64,000 bases of DNA from Anaerolineae bacterium (lineage in GTDB: Bacteria; Chloroflexota; Anaerolineae; 4572-78; J111). The notes beneath the pieces are model-generated. The model was given only the letters and a program-made list of their open reading frames with translations. It had not been told where the DNA came from and made no database searches. This document shows, in pieces, positions 34,924 to 44,000 of this stretch (position 1 is the first letter of the stretch; every line of letters begins with the position of its first letter). The stretch is taken from NCBI GenBank assembly GCA_016931895.1, contig JAFGDY010000237.1:54754-118753 (forward strand). The letters run 5' to 3'. A program made the translations under genes and the position numbers.

Positions 34924-36390
34924 ATGAAACACAAAGATCAAATCGTCTCTCCTTCTTCCACTTCCTCGTCTGAAAATGAGGATAGCCTCTCCTTACGCCA
35001 AAAATTACTGCCCCCCTGGCTTCGTGCCATTCTCTGGTCAATCTGGGGAGCGCTGACCGCTTTGACCATTATTGGCATGATGATCATGGTTTTACTCTGG
35101 GCTGCCGGAGGTTGCCAGCCAATTTCCACTTTTTCCCTTGCTGCTGGCAGTTCAACCCTTACCCCCACCCCCATTCCCACGGCTACATCTACCCCCTTGC
35201 CCCCCCCCATCGGACCCAATATGGGCACGGCCAGTACTGCGGCAACCGCCACAGCCAACGCCGTTGCAACCGCTACAAAGCAGGCTCAAGCAACCGCCAA
35301 CGCTATGACAACAACGACAGCCAATGCCGCCGCAACCATTACAAACGAGGCCCAGACAACAGCCAACACCGCCATAGCCGCTACAAACCAAGCTCAAGCA
35401 ACCGCCACAGCCAATGCCGCCATCATGGCTACAGCCAATGCCGTCGCCACGGCCATAGTCAAGGCCAACGCAACCGCCACAGCCAATGCCGGGGCTACGG
35501 CAATAGCCAACGCTGCTATAGTCGAGGCTCAGGCAACAGCGACAGCCAATGCCGCCATCATGGCTACAACCAACGCCGCTGCCACTGTCATAGCCGAGGC
35601 TCAGGCAATCGCTACAGCCAATGCCGTTGCCACGGCCATAGTCAAGGCCAACACAACGGCGACAGCCAACGCCGCCATCATGGCTACAACCAACGCCGCT
35701 GCAACTGCTACGGCCAATGCTCTTACCACGGCGATAGCCAGGGCCAACGCAACCGCCACAGCCAATGCCGCCGCAACTAACGCCGCCGGAACCACATCCC
35801 GCACCCCTCCCTCTATCCCAAGCTCACCCACGGCCACTCCTACTCTAAACGTCATCTTCATCCGGACCACCCCGGCCACTCCCACGCCCACCCGCCGCCT
35901 GGGGCCGCCTACGCTAACTCCCACCTCAATCCTGACCACCACCCCCACCAGCACGCCGGTACCGCCGGTGGTTACTTTTATCACCCCCCCCCCTTCCGCT
36001 CCCAATCTACCCCGGGGGGTGTTGACCCTACACCACCCCTTATCTCTGGATTTGCCGACATACGGATTGACTGTTTTTGAATGGGAATGGGTCGGCGATC
36101 CGCTGGCACCCAGATTTGGTTTTGAAGTGAGCGTTTGGCAGCCCGGAGAATTCCGGGCAGGCGTTCATGATGCCGTGCGAGATAATCAAGAATGGGTAGA
36201 TCTGGATAAAATTGGCGAAAACCGATACCGCCTGACCGTATCAAATATCCGTTATGCCACGGGAGTCTCAGGTCGGAATGGGATATACTTGTGGACCGTC
36301 GGCATTGTCCAGGTCAATCCCAACTATGTTGATTACGGCCTGGAAGCCAACCCTGCCCGGCTTCGCTATGAAGCTGGAAGCAATAACTGA
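34924..36390 (+). CDS. Membrane-anchored Ala/Thr/Asn-repeat protein
   Basis: A 488-residue protein in four parts. There is a polar cytoplasmic N terminus (1-35), one membrane helix (about 38-63, ending in WAAGGC) and a Pro/Thr linker. A low-complexity region of about 190 residues (about 100-290) follows, made of ATATANAxATA-type units with periodic Asn, Lys and Gln. After a second Pro/Thr linker comes a compact C-terminal domain (about 365-488) with TVFEWEWVGDPL and YLWTVGIVQVN, which looks like a beta sandwich of the kind that follows such stalks in Chloroflexota surface proteins. Topology suggests an outside stalk with a head. The repeat is also visible as repeated DNA. No function can be named. 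Confidence 0.75.
   Translation: MKHKDQIVSPSSTSSSENEDSLSLRQKLLPPWLRAILWSIWGALTALTIIGMMIMVLLWAAGGCQPISTFSLAAGSSTLTPTPIPTATSTPLPPPIGPNMGTASTAATATANAVATATKQAQATANAMTTTTANAAATITNEAQTTANTAIAATNQAQATATANAAIMATANAVATAIVKANATATANAGATAIANAAIVEAQATATANAAIMATTNAAATVIAEAQAIATANAVATAIVKANTTATANAAIMATTNAAATATANALTTAIARANATATANAAATNAAGTTSRTPPSIPSSPTATPTLNVIFIRTTPATPTPTRRLGPPTLTPTSILTTTPTSTPVPPVVTFITPPPSAPNLPRGVLTLHHPLSLDLPTYGLTVFEWEWVGDPLAPRFGFEVSVWQPGEFRAGVHDAVRDNQEWVDLDKIGENRYRLTVSNIRYATGVSGRNGIYLWTVGIVQVNPNYVDYGLEANPARLRYEAGSNN
35230..35790. repeat. Degenerate direct repeats encoding the Ala/Thr/Asn stalk
   Basis: Blocks such as GCCGCCATCATGGCTACA recur three times and CACGGCCATAGTCAAGGCCA twice, in a background of GCC-ACN-GCC-AAN codons. 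This is internal expansion of a coding repeat. Confidence 0.8.
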
Positions 36391-36432
36391 ACCGTTCCCA
36401 AATTCTCTAATCCGTCTGTTGGGAGGTTGATT

Positions 36433-38112
36433 TTGAATAAAACCTGGCTTGCTATCCCCCTGGTCAGCTTGACCCTGTTAGCGGCTTGTATGGCTAATTT
36501 TACAGAATTTTCCCCAGCCGGCGATGATACCCCATCCGCAGAAAGTAAAACAACAACCGGCCCCACATTGCCCGTGGCCCAAAGCCGCTATTTTTCCACC
36601 TCTGGCCAGTGCGCCATCTGCCACGTCAACATGGTAGACGAGGCCGGAAATGACGTTTCCAACGCCACTTATTGGCGCTCAACCATGATGGCCAACGCCT
36701 CGCGTGATCCCTACTGGCAGGCCACCGTGCGTCGAGAAATACTCAATACGCCCGCCTATCGCGCCGCCATTGAAGACAAATGCGCCACCTGCCATACCCC
36801 CATGGCTCGTTTCACCAAAACCGTAGCCGGTCAAGAGGGAAAAATATTGGACGAGGGTTTCCTTGACCCCCAAAACGAATTTTACGTTCTGGCGCAAGAT
36901 GGCGTTTCGTGTACGGTATGCCATCAAATTCTTCAGGAAGGTTTGGGCCAGGCCCATAGCTTTAGTGGTAGCTTTGTGATAGATGCTGAAAAACCGCCGG
37001 GTGAACGAGACCTTTTTGGCCCATATCCCATCGGAAAAGCCCAGGCCGATGTTATGAAAGGCGGCTCAGGCTTTGCGCCCAAACAAAGCCTGCATATCCG
37101 GCAAGCCGAACTATGCGCCACTTGCCACACCCTATACACCCCTACTATTGACGAGTCAGGCCAGATTGTGGGTGAATTCCCAGAACAAACCCCCTACCTG
37201 GAATGGCGGCACAGTGATTACGCCGAAACCACCAGTTGTCAGGGCTGCCACATGCCCCACGCCCAGGGCGGCGTTCAACTCTCTATCACCGGCGGCAAAC
37301 CGCGCAGCCCCTTCTCTAAACATACCTTTGTCGGCGGAAATGTGTACATGGGCGAAATCTTGAAAACATTTGGTAAAGACCTCCAGGTGACGGCCTCCAA
37401 TGAACACTTTGACGCGACAATTGAGCGTACGCTTGACCAATTGCAGCAGCGCACGGCCACCGTCAAAATTATGCAGTTTCTCCAAGAAGGAACATCCCTG
37501 ACCGTTCACGTAGCAATCAAGAATCTGGCCGGTCACAAATTTCCCACCGGCTACCCGGCTCGACGCGCGTGGTTACACCTGGTAGCGCAAGATGCCCAGG
37601 GGCAGATTATTTTTGAATCCGGGCAGGTCAACCCTGATGGCTCGGTCAACGGCAATAACAACGACGCCAACCCGGCCCGTTACGAACCCCACTATCATAC
37701 TATTGAAACCCCGGAACAGGTCCAAATTTACGAAACAATTATGGTAAACCCAAACAATGAGTTGACCACAACCTTAATGCGAGGCACAGCCTACGTGAAA
37801 GATAACCGGCTGCTGCCGCTAGGCTTTGACCCAAATACCGCTGCTCCTGACTTTGCCGTCCAGGGCCAGGCGGCGGCCGATAGAGATTTTCTGGGTGGCG
37901 GAGATAACATCCAGTACGTCATCCAAGTCCAACCAATTCAAAGACCATTGACCATCACCGTGAAACTCCTATACCAATCCATCAGCTATCGCTGGGCCGA
38001 AAATCTGCGCCAGCACGAGGGGCCGGAGATTGCAGATTTTTATGCCTACTACCAGGCCGTGCCCAATCAACCCATCATCATCGCCAGCGACACATATTCA
38101 GAGGAAGATTAG
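36433..38112 (+). CDS. Five-heme c-type cytochrome lipoprotein
   Basis: A 559-residue exported protein. The signal ends SLTLLAAC (lipobox). Five heme-c motifs are visible: CAICH (about 60), CATCH (117), CTVCH (160), CATCH (228) and CQGCH (270). The C-terminal half is heme-free and beta-rich, with the HKFPTGYPARRAWLHL motif shared by multiheme cytochromes of the c554-like group. It would be attached to the outer face of the membrane and carry electrons. No partner oxidoreductase or cytochrome maturation gene lies nearby. The TTG at 36433 is chosen because GGGAGG is six bases upstream; a TTG two codons earlier is possible. Confidence 0.88.
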   Translation: MNKTWLAIPLVSLTLLAACMANFTEFSPAGDDTPSAESKTTTGPTLPVAQSRYFSTSGQCAICHVNMVDEAGNDVSNATYWRSTMMANASRDPYWQATVRREILNTPAYRAAIEDKCATCHTPMARFTKTVAGQEGKILDEGFLDPQNEFYVLAQDGVSCTVCHQILQEGLGQAHSFSGSFVIDAEKPPGERDLFGPYPIGKAQADVMKGGSGFAPKQSLHIRQAELCATCHTLYTPTIDESGQIVGEFPEQTPYLEWRHSDYAETTSCQGCHMPHAQGGVQLSITGGKPRSPFSKHTFVGGNVYMGEILKTFGKDLQVTASNEHFDATIERTLDQLQQRTATVKIMQFLQEGTSLTVHVAIKNLAGHKFPTGYPARRAWLHLVAQDAQGQIIFESGQVNPDGSVNGNNNDANPARYEPHYHTIETPEQVQIYETIMVNPNNELTTTLMRGTAYVKDNRLLPLGFDPNTAAPDFAVQGQAAADRDFLGGGDNIQYVIQVQPIQRPLTITVKLLYQSISYRWAENLRQHEGPEIADFYAYYQAVPNQPIIIASDTYSEED

Positions 38113-38181
38113 CCCCTTGCCCCAGCATCCTGGCCAGACTTAAGGAATAAGTACTAAATCCGCCCATTTTGCCCCATTTTG

Positions 38182-38190
38182 TGCTATAAT
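38182..38190 (+). promoter_or_regulatory. Extended -10 promoter of the kinase-TIR / WD40 operon
   Basis: TGC followed by a perfect TATAAT (38185-38190). No good -35 at 17 bp; extended -10 promoters can work without one. The transcript would begin near 38197. Confidence 0.6.
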
Positions 38191-38198
38191 GTTAAAAA

Positions 38199-38319
38199 GA
38201 TGTTCCGGCGCGGGACAGTTGTCATTTAACACCAATAATCCGATCCCTATCAGCGCTCAAGGCGTCTATCATGTTAAAAAACTGCTTCCTGCCAGAACAT
38301 CGGAAGCCGTTTTTATTTT
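38199..38319 (+). promoter_or_regulatory. Leader with terminator-like hairpin and competing long-range pairing
   Basis: Just before the kinase gene, GCTTCC (38284-38289) and GGAAGC (38302-38307) enclose a 12-nt loop and are followed by CGTTTTTATTTT, the form of an intrinsic terminator. The loop sequence GCCAGAACATC (38291-38301) can pair instead with GATGTTCCGGC (38199-38209) at the transcript's 5' end, with one mismatch. The decamer ATGTTAAAAA also occurs twice (38188 and 38271). Together they suggest attenuation. No known riboswitch class was recognised. Confidence 0.45.
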
Positions 38320-38330
38320 AGGGATACCCT

Positions 38331-41048
38331 ATGAGAAGACGCTATCATTTACGCAAAATCTATACCCTCTTGGTCCAGGGTTTTACCGCTACCGCCCTGC
38401 GCGATGTCTGCCTGCATATCCCTGAATTTCGGCCGGTACATCACCAACTTCCCCCCCAGGCCAGTAAAGACGAGATCATTCACCAGCTTTTTGAACACGC
38501 CCGCCAAACCGGCCAGTTCGATCTGCTGCTGGCCTGGGCGCAAAAACAAAACCCGGCCAAGTATGAAGCGCTTCAACCCTATTATGATGACCCCCAACCG
38601 GCCAGCCAACATCTGGGCCAATATCGTTTGATTGAGCGGCTGGGGCGAGGCGGTATGGCCGATGTCCACAAAGCCTACCAGACCGGCCTGAATCGTTACG
38701 TAGCTATTAAGGCCGTGCATAGCCACCTGACCGACCTGGCCGGTTTCATCGAACGTTTCCAGCAAGAAGCCACCGCCGTAGCCAGTCTGCGCCATCCCAA
38801 CATTGTGCAAGTACACGACTTTTTTGCGGCAGACGATACCTACTACATGGTGATGGAATTCATCGAAGGTCCCACCCTGGAGGCCGAATTGCGCCAGCGT
38901 AAAGCCCAGGGCCAACGCTTCAGTCTGAATGAAATCGCCCGCATCTTTAACGCCCTGGCCAGCGCCATTGACTACGCCCACAGCCGGGGCATGATCCACC
39001 GCGATTTGAAACCGGCCAACATCATGTTTACCGCCGACGACCAAGTGGTGCTGACCGATTTTGGCATCGCCCGCATTATGGGCGCCACCCGCTACACCAT
39101 CACCGGCGCCGTTGTCGGTACGCCGGTCTATATGTCGCCGGAGCAGGCGCAGGGCCAGCAGGTTGACGAACGCAGCGACATCTACTCCCTAGGCGCCATT
39201 CTCTACGAGCTGGCCACCGGCCACGTGCTTTTTGAAGGAGATACTCCCTTTGCCGTTGTGCTCAAGCACGTCACAGAAACCCCACCCTACCCCAGCGAAC
39301 TTAATCCCGACCTGCCCAAGGTCGTAGAGAACGTTATTCTCAAAGCCTTGAACAAAAATCCGGCCGACCGTTTCCAGAGCGCCGGAGAAATGGCCGAAGC
39401 GCTTGATGCCGCCGTAACCCTGGCCAAAGGTCAGGCTGAAAAACCCGACACCGCTCCCCTTTCGCCGACAGTGGTCGAGGCCCACGCCCGGGCAAGCACC
39501 GGCACCTTTCCCGCCCGAAAAACAAAACGGGTATCCATTTTTATCAGCTACAAGCGCAATGTTGACCCCGATGAAGCCATCGCCAGCCAAATTCTTCAAG
39601 CGTTCAACCAAAAGCACAACGTATTCATTGACCAGACCATGCTGGTCGGCGAACGGTGGGCCGAACGCATTGAAGCCGAACTCCGCCAGGCCGATTTTCT
39701 CATTGCCATCCTCTCAGCCCAATCTATTCACAGCGAGATGATTGAGGCCGAAATTGCCAAAGCCAATCACCTGGCCCAACAGCATGGCGGCCGACCGATC
39801 ATCCTGCCGGTGCGCCTGGCCTACCGCAAACCATTTCAATACCCTCTCAGCGCCTACCTGGACCCCCTCAATTGGGCCTTCTGGCAGGGACCGGAAGACA
39901 CCCCCCGGCTGATCGAGGAACTCTCGCGAGCTATCTCCGGCGGTCAATTACCTATTGGTGATCAGGCCAAGTCGGCCCTGCTTGAGATTACCCCCCCTTC
40001 AACCCTGGCCACGCCGCCGCCGTCCGCCCAACCAATCCGTCTGGAAATGCCTGAAGGCACTATAGACCCTCAATCCAAACTTTACATAGAACGTCTTGGC
40101 GACCGCATCGCCCTGGAGGCCATCGAACGGCAGGGCGTGACCATCACCATCAAAGCTCCCCGTCAAATGGGCAAAAGTTCCCTGCTGATGCGCATCATTG
40201 AGGCTGCGGCCAACAAAGGCAAGCAAGTCGCCTTTCTGGATTTTCAATTGTTCGACCAATCGGCCCTGGTTAACGCCGATACCTTTTTTCGCCAATTCTG
40301 CGTCTGGTTAAGCGACGAGTTGGAGGTTGAAGACCGGGTGGCCGATTTTTGGCAGCAGCCCTTGGGCAATAGCCAGCGTTGTACTCGCTACATGGGTCGT
40401 CATCTCCTCAAAGCCATTGACGATCCGGTGTTGCTGGCTATGGACGAAGTAGACAGCGTCTTCGATACCGATTTTCGTTCCGATTTCTTTGGCATGCTGC
40501 GCAGTTGGCACAACAGCCGCCGGGCTGGCTCAATCTGGCAACGGCTCAACCTGGCCCTGGTCACTTCCACCGAGCCTTACCAACTTATCGAAAATCTCAA
40601 CCAGTCCCCCTTCAACGTGGGCGAAATCATCGAACTCCCCGACTTCACCCCAGAACAGGTGGCCGACCTCAACCGGCGGCACGGCGCTCCCCTGGGGCCA
40701 GCCGAAGAAGAACAACTGATGGCCCTGTTGGGCGGGCATCCCTACCTGGTGCGCCGGGCGCTCTATATGGTGGCCAACAAACGCCTCACCATAGACGAAC
40801 TCTTCAGCCGCGCCACCGACGACAACGGCCCCTTTGGCGACCACCTGCGCCATCACTCCTTCCGCCTGCACGGCCAGCCGGAATTGGTCGAGGGGCTGCG
40901 CCAGGTTATCCACCATAACACCTGCCCCGACGAGCGCGTTTTCTTCCGCCTGCGCGGCGCAGGGTTGGTGCGTCGTCCGGCGGGAGGCGGCGCAGTGCTG
41001 CCGCGCTGCCAACTGTACGCCAACTACTTTCGGGAGCGACTCGAATGA
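38331..41048 (+). CDS. EAD - Ser/Thr kinase - TIR - AAA_35 ATPase signalling protein
   Basis: A 905-residue cytoplasmic multidomain protein. Residues about 10-75 (LRDVCLHIPEF ... FDLLLAWAQKQNP) match the death-like effector-associated domain pattern. The kinase (about 95-360) has the Gly loop LGRGGMADV, VAIKAV, HRDLKPANIM, DFGIA and MSPEQA, so it should be active. The TIR domain (about 397-545) opens VSIFISYKRN and has SEMIEAEIAKA with the Glu of NAD-cleaving TIRs, although the usual Trp is Met. The AAA_35-type ATPase (about 555-905) has PRQMGKSSL (Walker A) and LLAMDEVDSVF (Walker B). The next gene overlaps it by ATGA. By analogy with known conflict systems, EADs recruit partners and TIRs make or destroy NAD signals; the biological role is inferred. 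Confidence 0.88.
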   Translation: MRRRYHLRKIYTLLVQGFTATALRDVCLHIPEFRPVHHQLPPQASKDEIIHQLFEHARQTGQFDLLLAWAQKQNPAKYEALQPYYDDPQPASQHLGQYRLIERLGRGGMADVHKAYQTGLNRYVAIKAVHSHLTDLAGFIERFQQEATAVASLRHPNIVQVHDFFAADDTYYMVMEFIEGPTLEAELRQRKAQGQRFSLNEIARIFNALASAIDYAHSRGMIHRDLKPANIMFTADDQVVLTDFGIARIMGATRYTITGAVVGTPVYMSPEQAQGQQVDERSDIYSLGAILYELATGHVLFEGDTPFAVVLKHVTETPPYPSELNPDLPKVVENVILKALNKNPADRFQSAGEMAEALDAAVTLAKGQAEKPDTAPLSPTVVEAHARASTGTFPARKTKRVSIFISYKRNVDPDEAIASQILQAFNQKHNVFIDQTMLVGERWAERIEAELRQADFLIAILSAQSIHSEMIEAEIAKANHLAQQHGGRPIILPVRLAYRKPFQYPLSAYLDPLNWAFWQGPEDTPRLIEELSRAISGGQLPIGDQAKSALLEITPPSTLATPPPSAQPIRLEMPEGTIDPQSKLYIERLGDRIALEAIERQGVTITIKAPRQMGKSSLLMRIIEAAANKGKQVAFLDFQLFDQSALVNADTFFRQFCVWLSDELEVEDRVADFWQQPLGNSQRCTRYMGRHLLKAIDDPVLLAMDEVDSVFDTDFRSDFFGMLRSWHNSRRAGSIWQRLNLALVTSTEPYQLIENLNQSPFNVGEIIELPDFTPEQVADLNRRHGAPLGPAEEEQLMALLGGHPYLVRRALYMVANKRLTIDELFSRATDDNGPFGDHLRHHSFRLHGQPELVEGLRQVIHHNTCPDERVFFRLRGAGLVRRPAGGGAVLPRCQLYANYFRERLE

Positions 41049-44000
41049 TAGGCAACGCAGTTAACCAGGCTGACCCGGCAACCGGATCGGCTATGCCGGC
41101 CGTTGGGCAGAATATTTACACCGTCGGCGGCACGGTGCAGGCGGGCAGCGGCCTGTACATTCCCCGGCAGGCTGACGAGGATTTGTTGAACCTTTGTCGG
41201 GCTGGGGAGTTTGCCTACGTCCTCAGTTCGCGCCAGATGGGCAAATCCAGCCTCATGGTTCGCGCCGCCGAACAGTTGGCAGCCGAGGGTATCACCTCCA
41301 TCATTATTGACCTCAACCAACTGGGCGTGCAGCTCACCGCCGAGGCCTGGTACCTGGGTCTGTTGACCACCATCGAAGACACCCTCATGCTGAACACCGA
41401 CGTGGTTAGTTGGTGGCAAGAACACGCTCACCTGGGCGTCGCCCAGCGACTGACCCTATTTTTCCGGGAAGTGCTGCTGGCCGAGATTACCGGGCCGATA
41501 GTCGTTCTGATTGACGAGATTGACAGCACCCTCAGCCTGGATTTCACCGATGACTTTTTTGCCGCCATCCGTTTTCTCTACAACGCCCGCGCCCGGATAC
41601 CCGAATTTCACCGGCTCTCTTTTGTCCTCATTGGCGTAGCCACCCCCAGCGATCTGATTGACGACCCCAAACGCACCCCCTTCAACATCGGCCAACAGGT
41701 TGATATTACCGATTTCACCTTCAAAGAAGCCCGCCCTTTTGCCGAGGGATTCGGGCTGCCCCGTGGCCTGGCCCTGCAAGTTCTGAGTTGGGCCTTCAAG
41801 TGGACCAACGGCCATCCCTTTTTAACCCAACGTCTCTGCCAGGTCATCGCCACCCAGCGCCGCCGCGACTGGACTGAAGCCGAAGTAGATCAGATTGTGG
41901 CCAAAACATTTTTAGGCGAAATGAGCGAGCAGGATCACAATCTACAATTTGTGCGCGATATGCTGACCAAACGCGCCCCCGACCTGGCCGGGGTGTTGAG
42001 CGCGTACCGGGCTATCCGGCAGGGTCTGTATCCCGTACCCGACGAAGAACAGTCGCCTATTATGTCTCACCTGAAACTATCCGGCATTGTGCGCCGCACG
42101 CCAGGGACAAATACCTTACAGGTGCGCAATCGTATTTACGCAACCGTATTTAACGTGGAGTGGGTGGAAGAAATTGAGCAGCGCCAGCAAGTGGCCGACC
42201 CACGCGAACTGGCCCGTTTACGCGCCCTGGCCGAAGAACAGCAGCGACGCGCCGAGGCTGAACGAGAACGCGCCGAAGCCGAACGTCAACGAGCCGAAGA
42301 ACAGCAACGACGCGCCGCCACAGAACGCCAGCGAGCCGAGGAACAAACCCGCTCCGCCGCCCAACTACGCCGTCGCGCGCTGTGGTTGGGTGGGGCTTGG
42401 CTTCTAACCGCCTTCGCCGTGGTTCTGGCCGTTGGCTTTGGTATCCAGGCCCAAAACAAAAACCAAACAGCCCAAACCGCTGAAGCCAACGCTCACAACC
42501 GGGCCACCCTGGCCGCGTATGCCCGGCACACCGCCGAGACTGGGGCCACTCAGGAATCAATGGCCCGGGGCCAGGCCGTAGCCGCCCAGTCCACCGCCCA
42601 GGCCCAGGCCACCCAGGCCGCGTATGCCCGTGGCACCGCCGAAGCCGGGGCAGTTCAGGAAGCCCTGGCCCGTGGAGAGGCCGTAGCCGCGCAAAACACA
42701 GCCCAGATTCAAGCTACCTTAGAAGCCCAAGCCCGAAATACGGCTGAAGCCGGAGCCATTCAAGAAGGCCTTGCCCGGCAAGATGCTGTGGCTGCACAGA
42801 GCACGGCCGAGTTCCAGGCCACTCAGGAAGCCATCGCCCGGGCTACGGCCCAGGCCGAGTCGACCCGTTCGCTCAATGCCGAAGCCACCGCCCAGGCCCA
42901 GGCCACCCAGGCTGCTTACGCTCGCAGCACCGCCGAACATGAAGCCGAGCGAGCCAAAGATGCCGAGGATGCGGCCGAACGAGAACAAGCCACTGCCGAA
43001 GCCGGGGCAACCCGGGCCATTCAGGCCGAACAAACCGCCGAGGCCAACCGGTCCACGGCCCAGGCCCAGGCCACCCAGGAAGCCGTGGCTCGCAGCACCG
43101 CCGAGGCCGGAGCTACCCAGGAAGCCATCGCCCGCGCCACCGCCGAAGCCGCGGAAGCCACCGCCGAAGCCGAGCGCGAACGGGCCGACCAGATTGCTCG
43201 CCAGTCAACCTCGCGGCAATTGGCGCTACAATCGCTCAACCTGCAAGAGAATCAGTACGACCTGGCCCTATTGTTGAGTCTGGAAGCCAACCGCATCGCC
43301 GACACCGTGGAGGCCAGGAGCAGTTTGCTGCAAGGTTTAGAGTCAAACCCGGAACTCATCACCATCCTGCGCAAGCACACCAATGGCGTGCAAAGTGTCG
43401 CGTTTAGCCCCAATGGTCACATCCTGGCCTCCGGCAGCGACGACCGCACCATCATCCTGTGGGATGTGTCAGATCGCAATGCCCCCCAACCCCTCGGCCC
43501 TTCGCTCACCGGTCACACCGACAAGGTACGCAGTATCGCCTTCAGCCCAGACGGCCGCACCCTGGCCTCCGGCAGCGATGACCACACCATCATTTTGTGG
43601 GACGTATCCGACCCCCACAATCCACAGCAATTGAGCGAGCCGCTCATGAGTCACACCGATCAAATTTGGAATATTGCTTTTAATGCTACGGGAAACATTT
43701 TGGCTTCAGGCAGCCTGGATGGCGCGGTGATTTTATGGGACGTGTCCGCCCCTAACAATCCACAACAAATAGGTGAACCGCTGCAAGGACACTACCGCTC
43801 GGTGTACAGCCTGGCCTTCAGCCCGGATGGTCAGATGCTGGCTTCGGGCGGTTTTGAGCGCACCATCATCCTGTGGGATGTATCCGATCCGGCCAATCCT
43901 CAATCACGCCCGCCCTTGACCGGACACACCTATCCGGTTCTCAGCCTGGCCTTCAGCCCGGATGAAACCACGCTGGCCTCGGGTAGCTGCCGCCAACCCG

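Noticed and set aside
35112..35780. Long open frame in another phase of the Ala/Thr repeat gene, rich in Ser, His, Arg and Asn
   Set aside because: It is a shifted reading of the GCC/ACN/AAN codon repeat. Repetitive DNA keeps several phases open, and this one has no ribosome site and only low-complexity content.
38199..38330. Known riboswitch class before the kinase gene
   Set aside because: I compared the leader by eye with c-di-GMP, fluoride and TPP cores and found no match; only a generic terminator and competing pairing are supported.
42719..43277. Gly-rich and Pro/Lys/Arg-rich open frames in the Ala-rich coil of the WD40 gene
   Set aside because: Both are other-frame readings of the same repeated codons; the plus-strand 1510-codon gene is clear.
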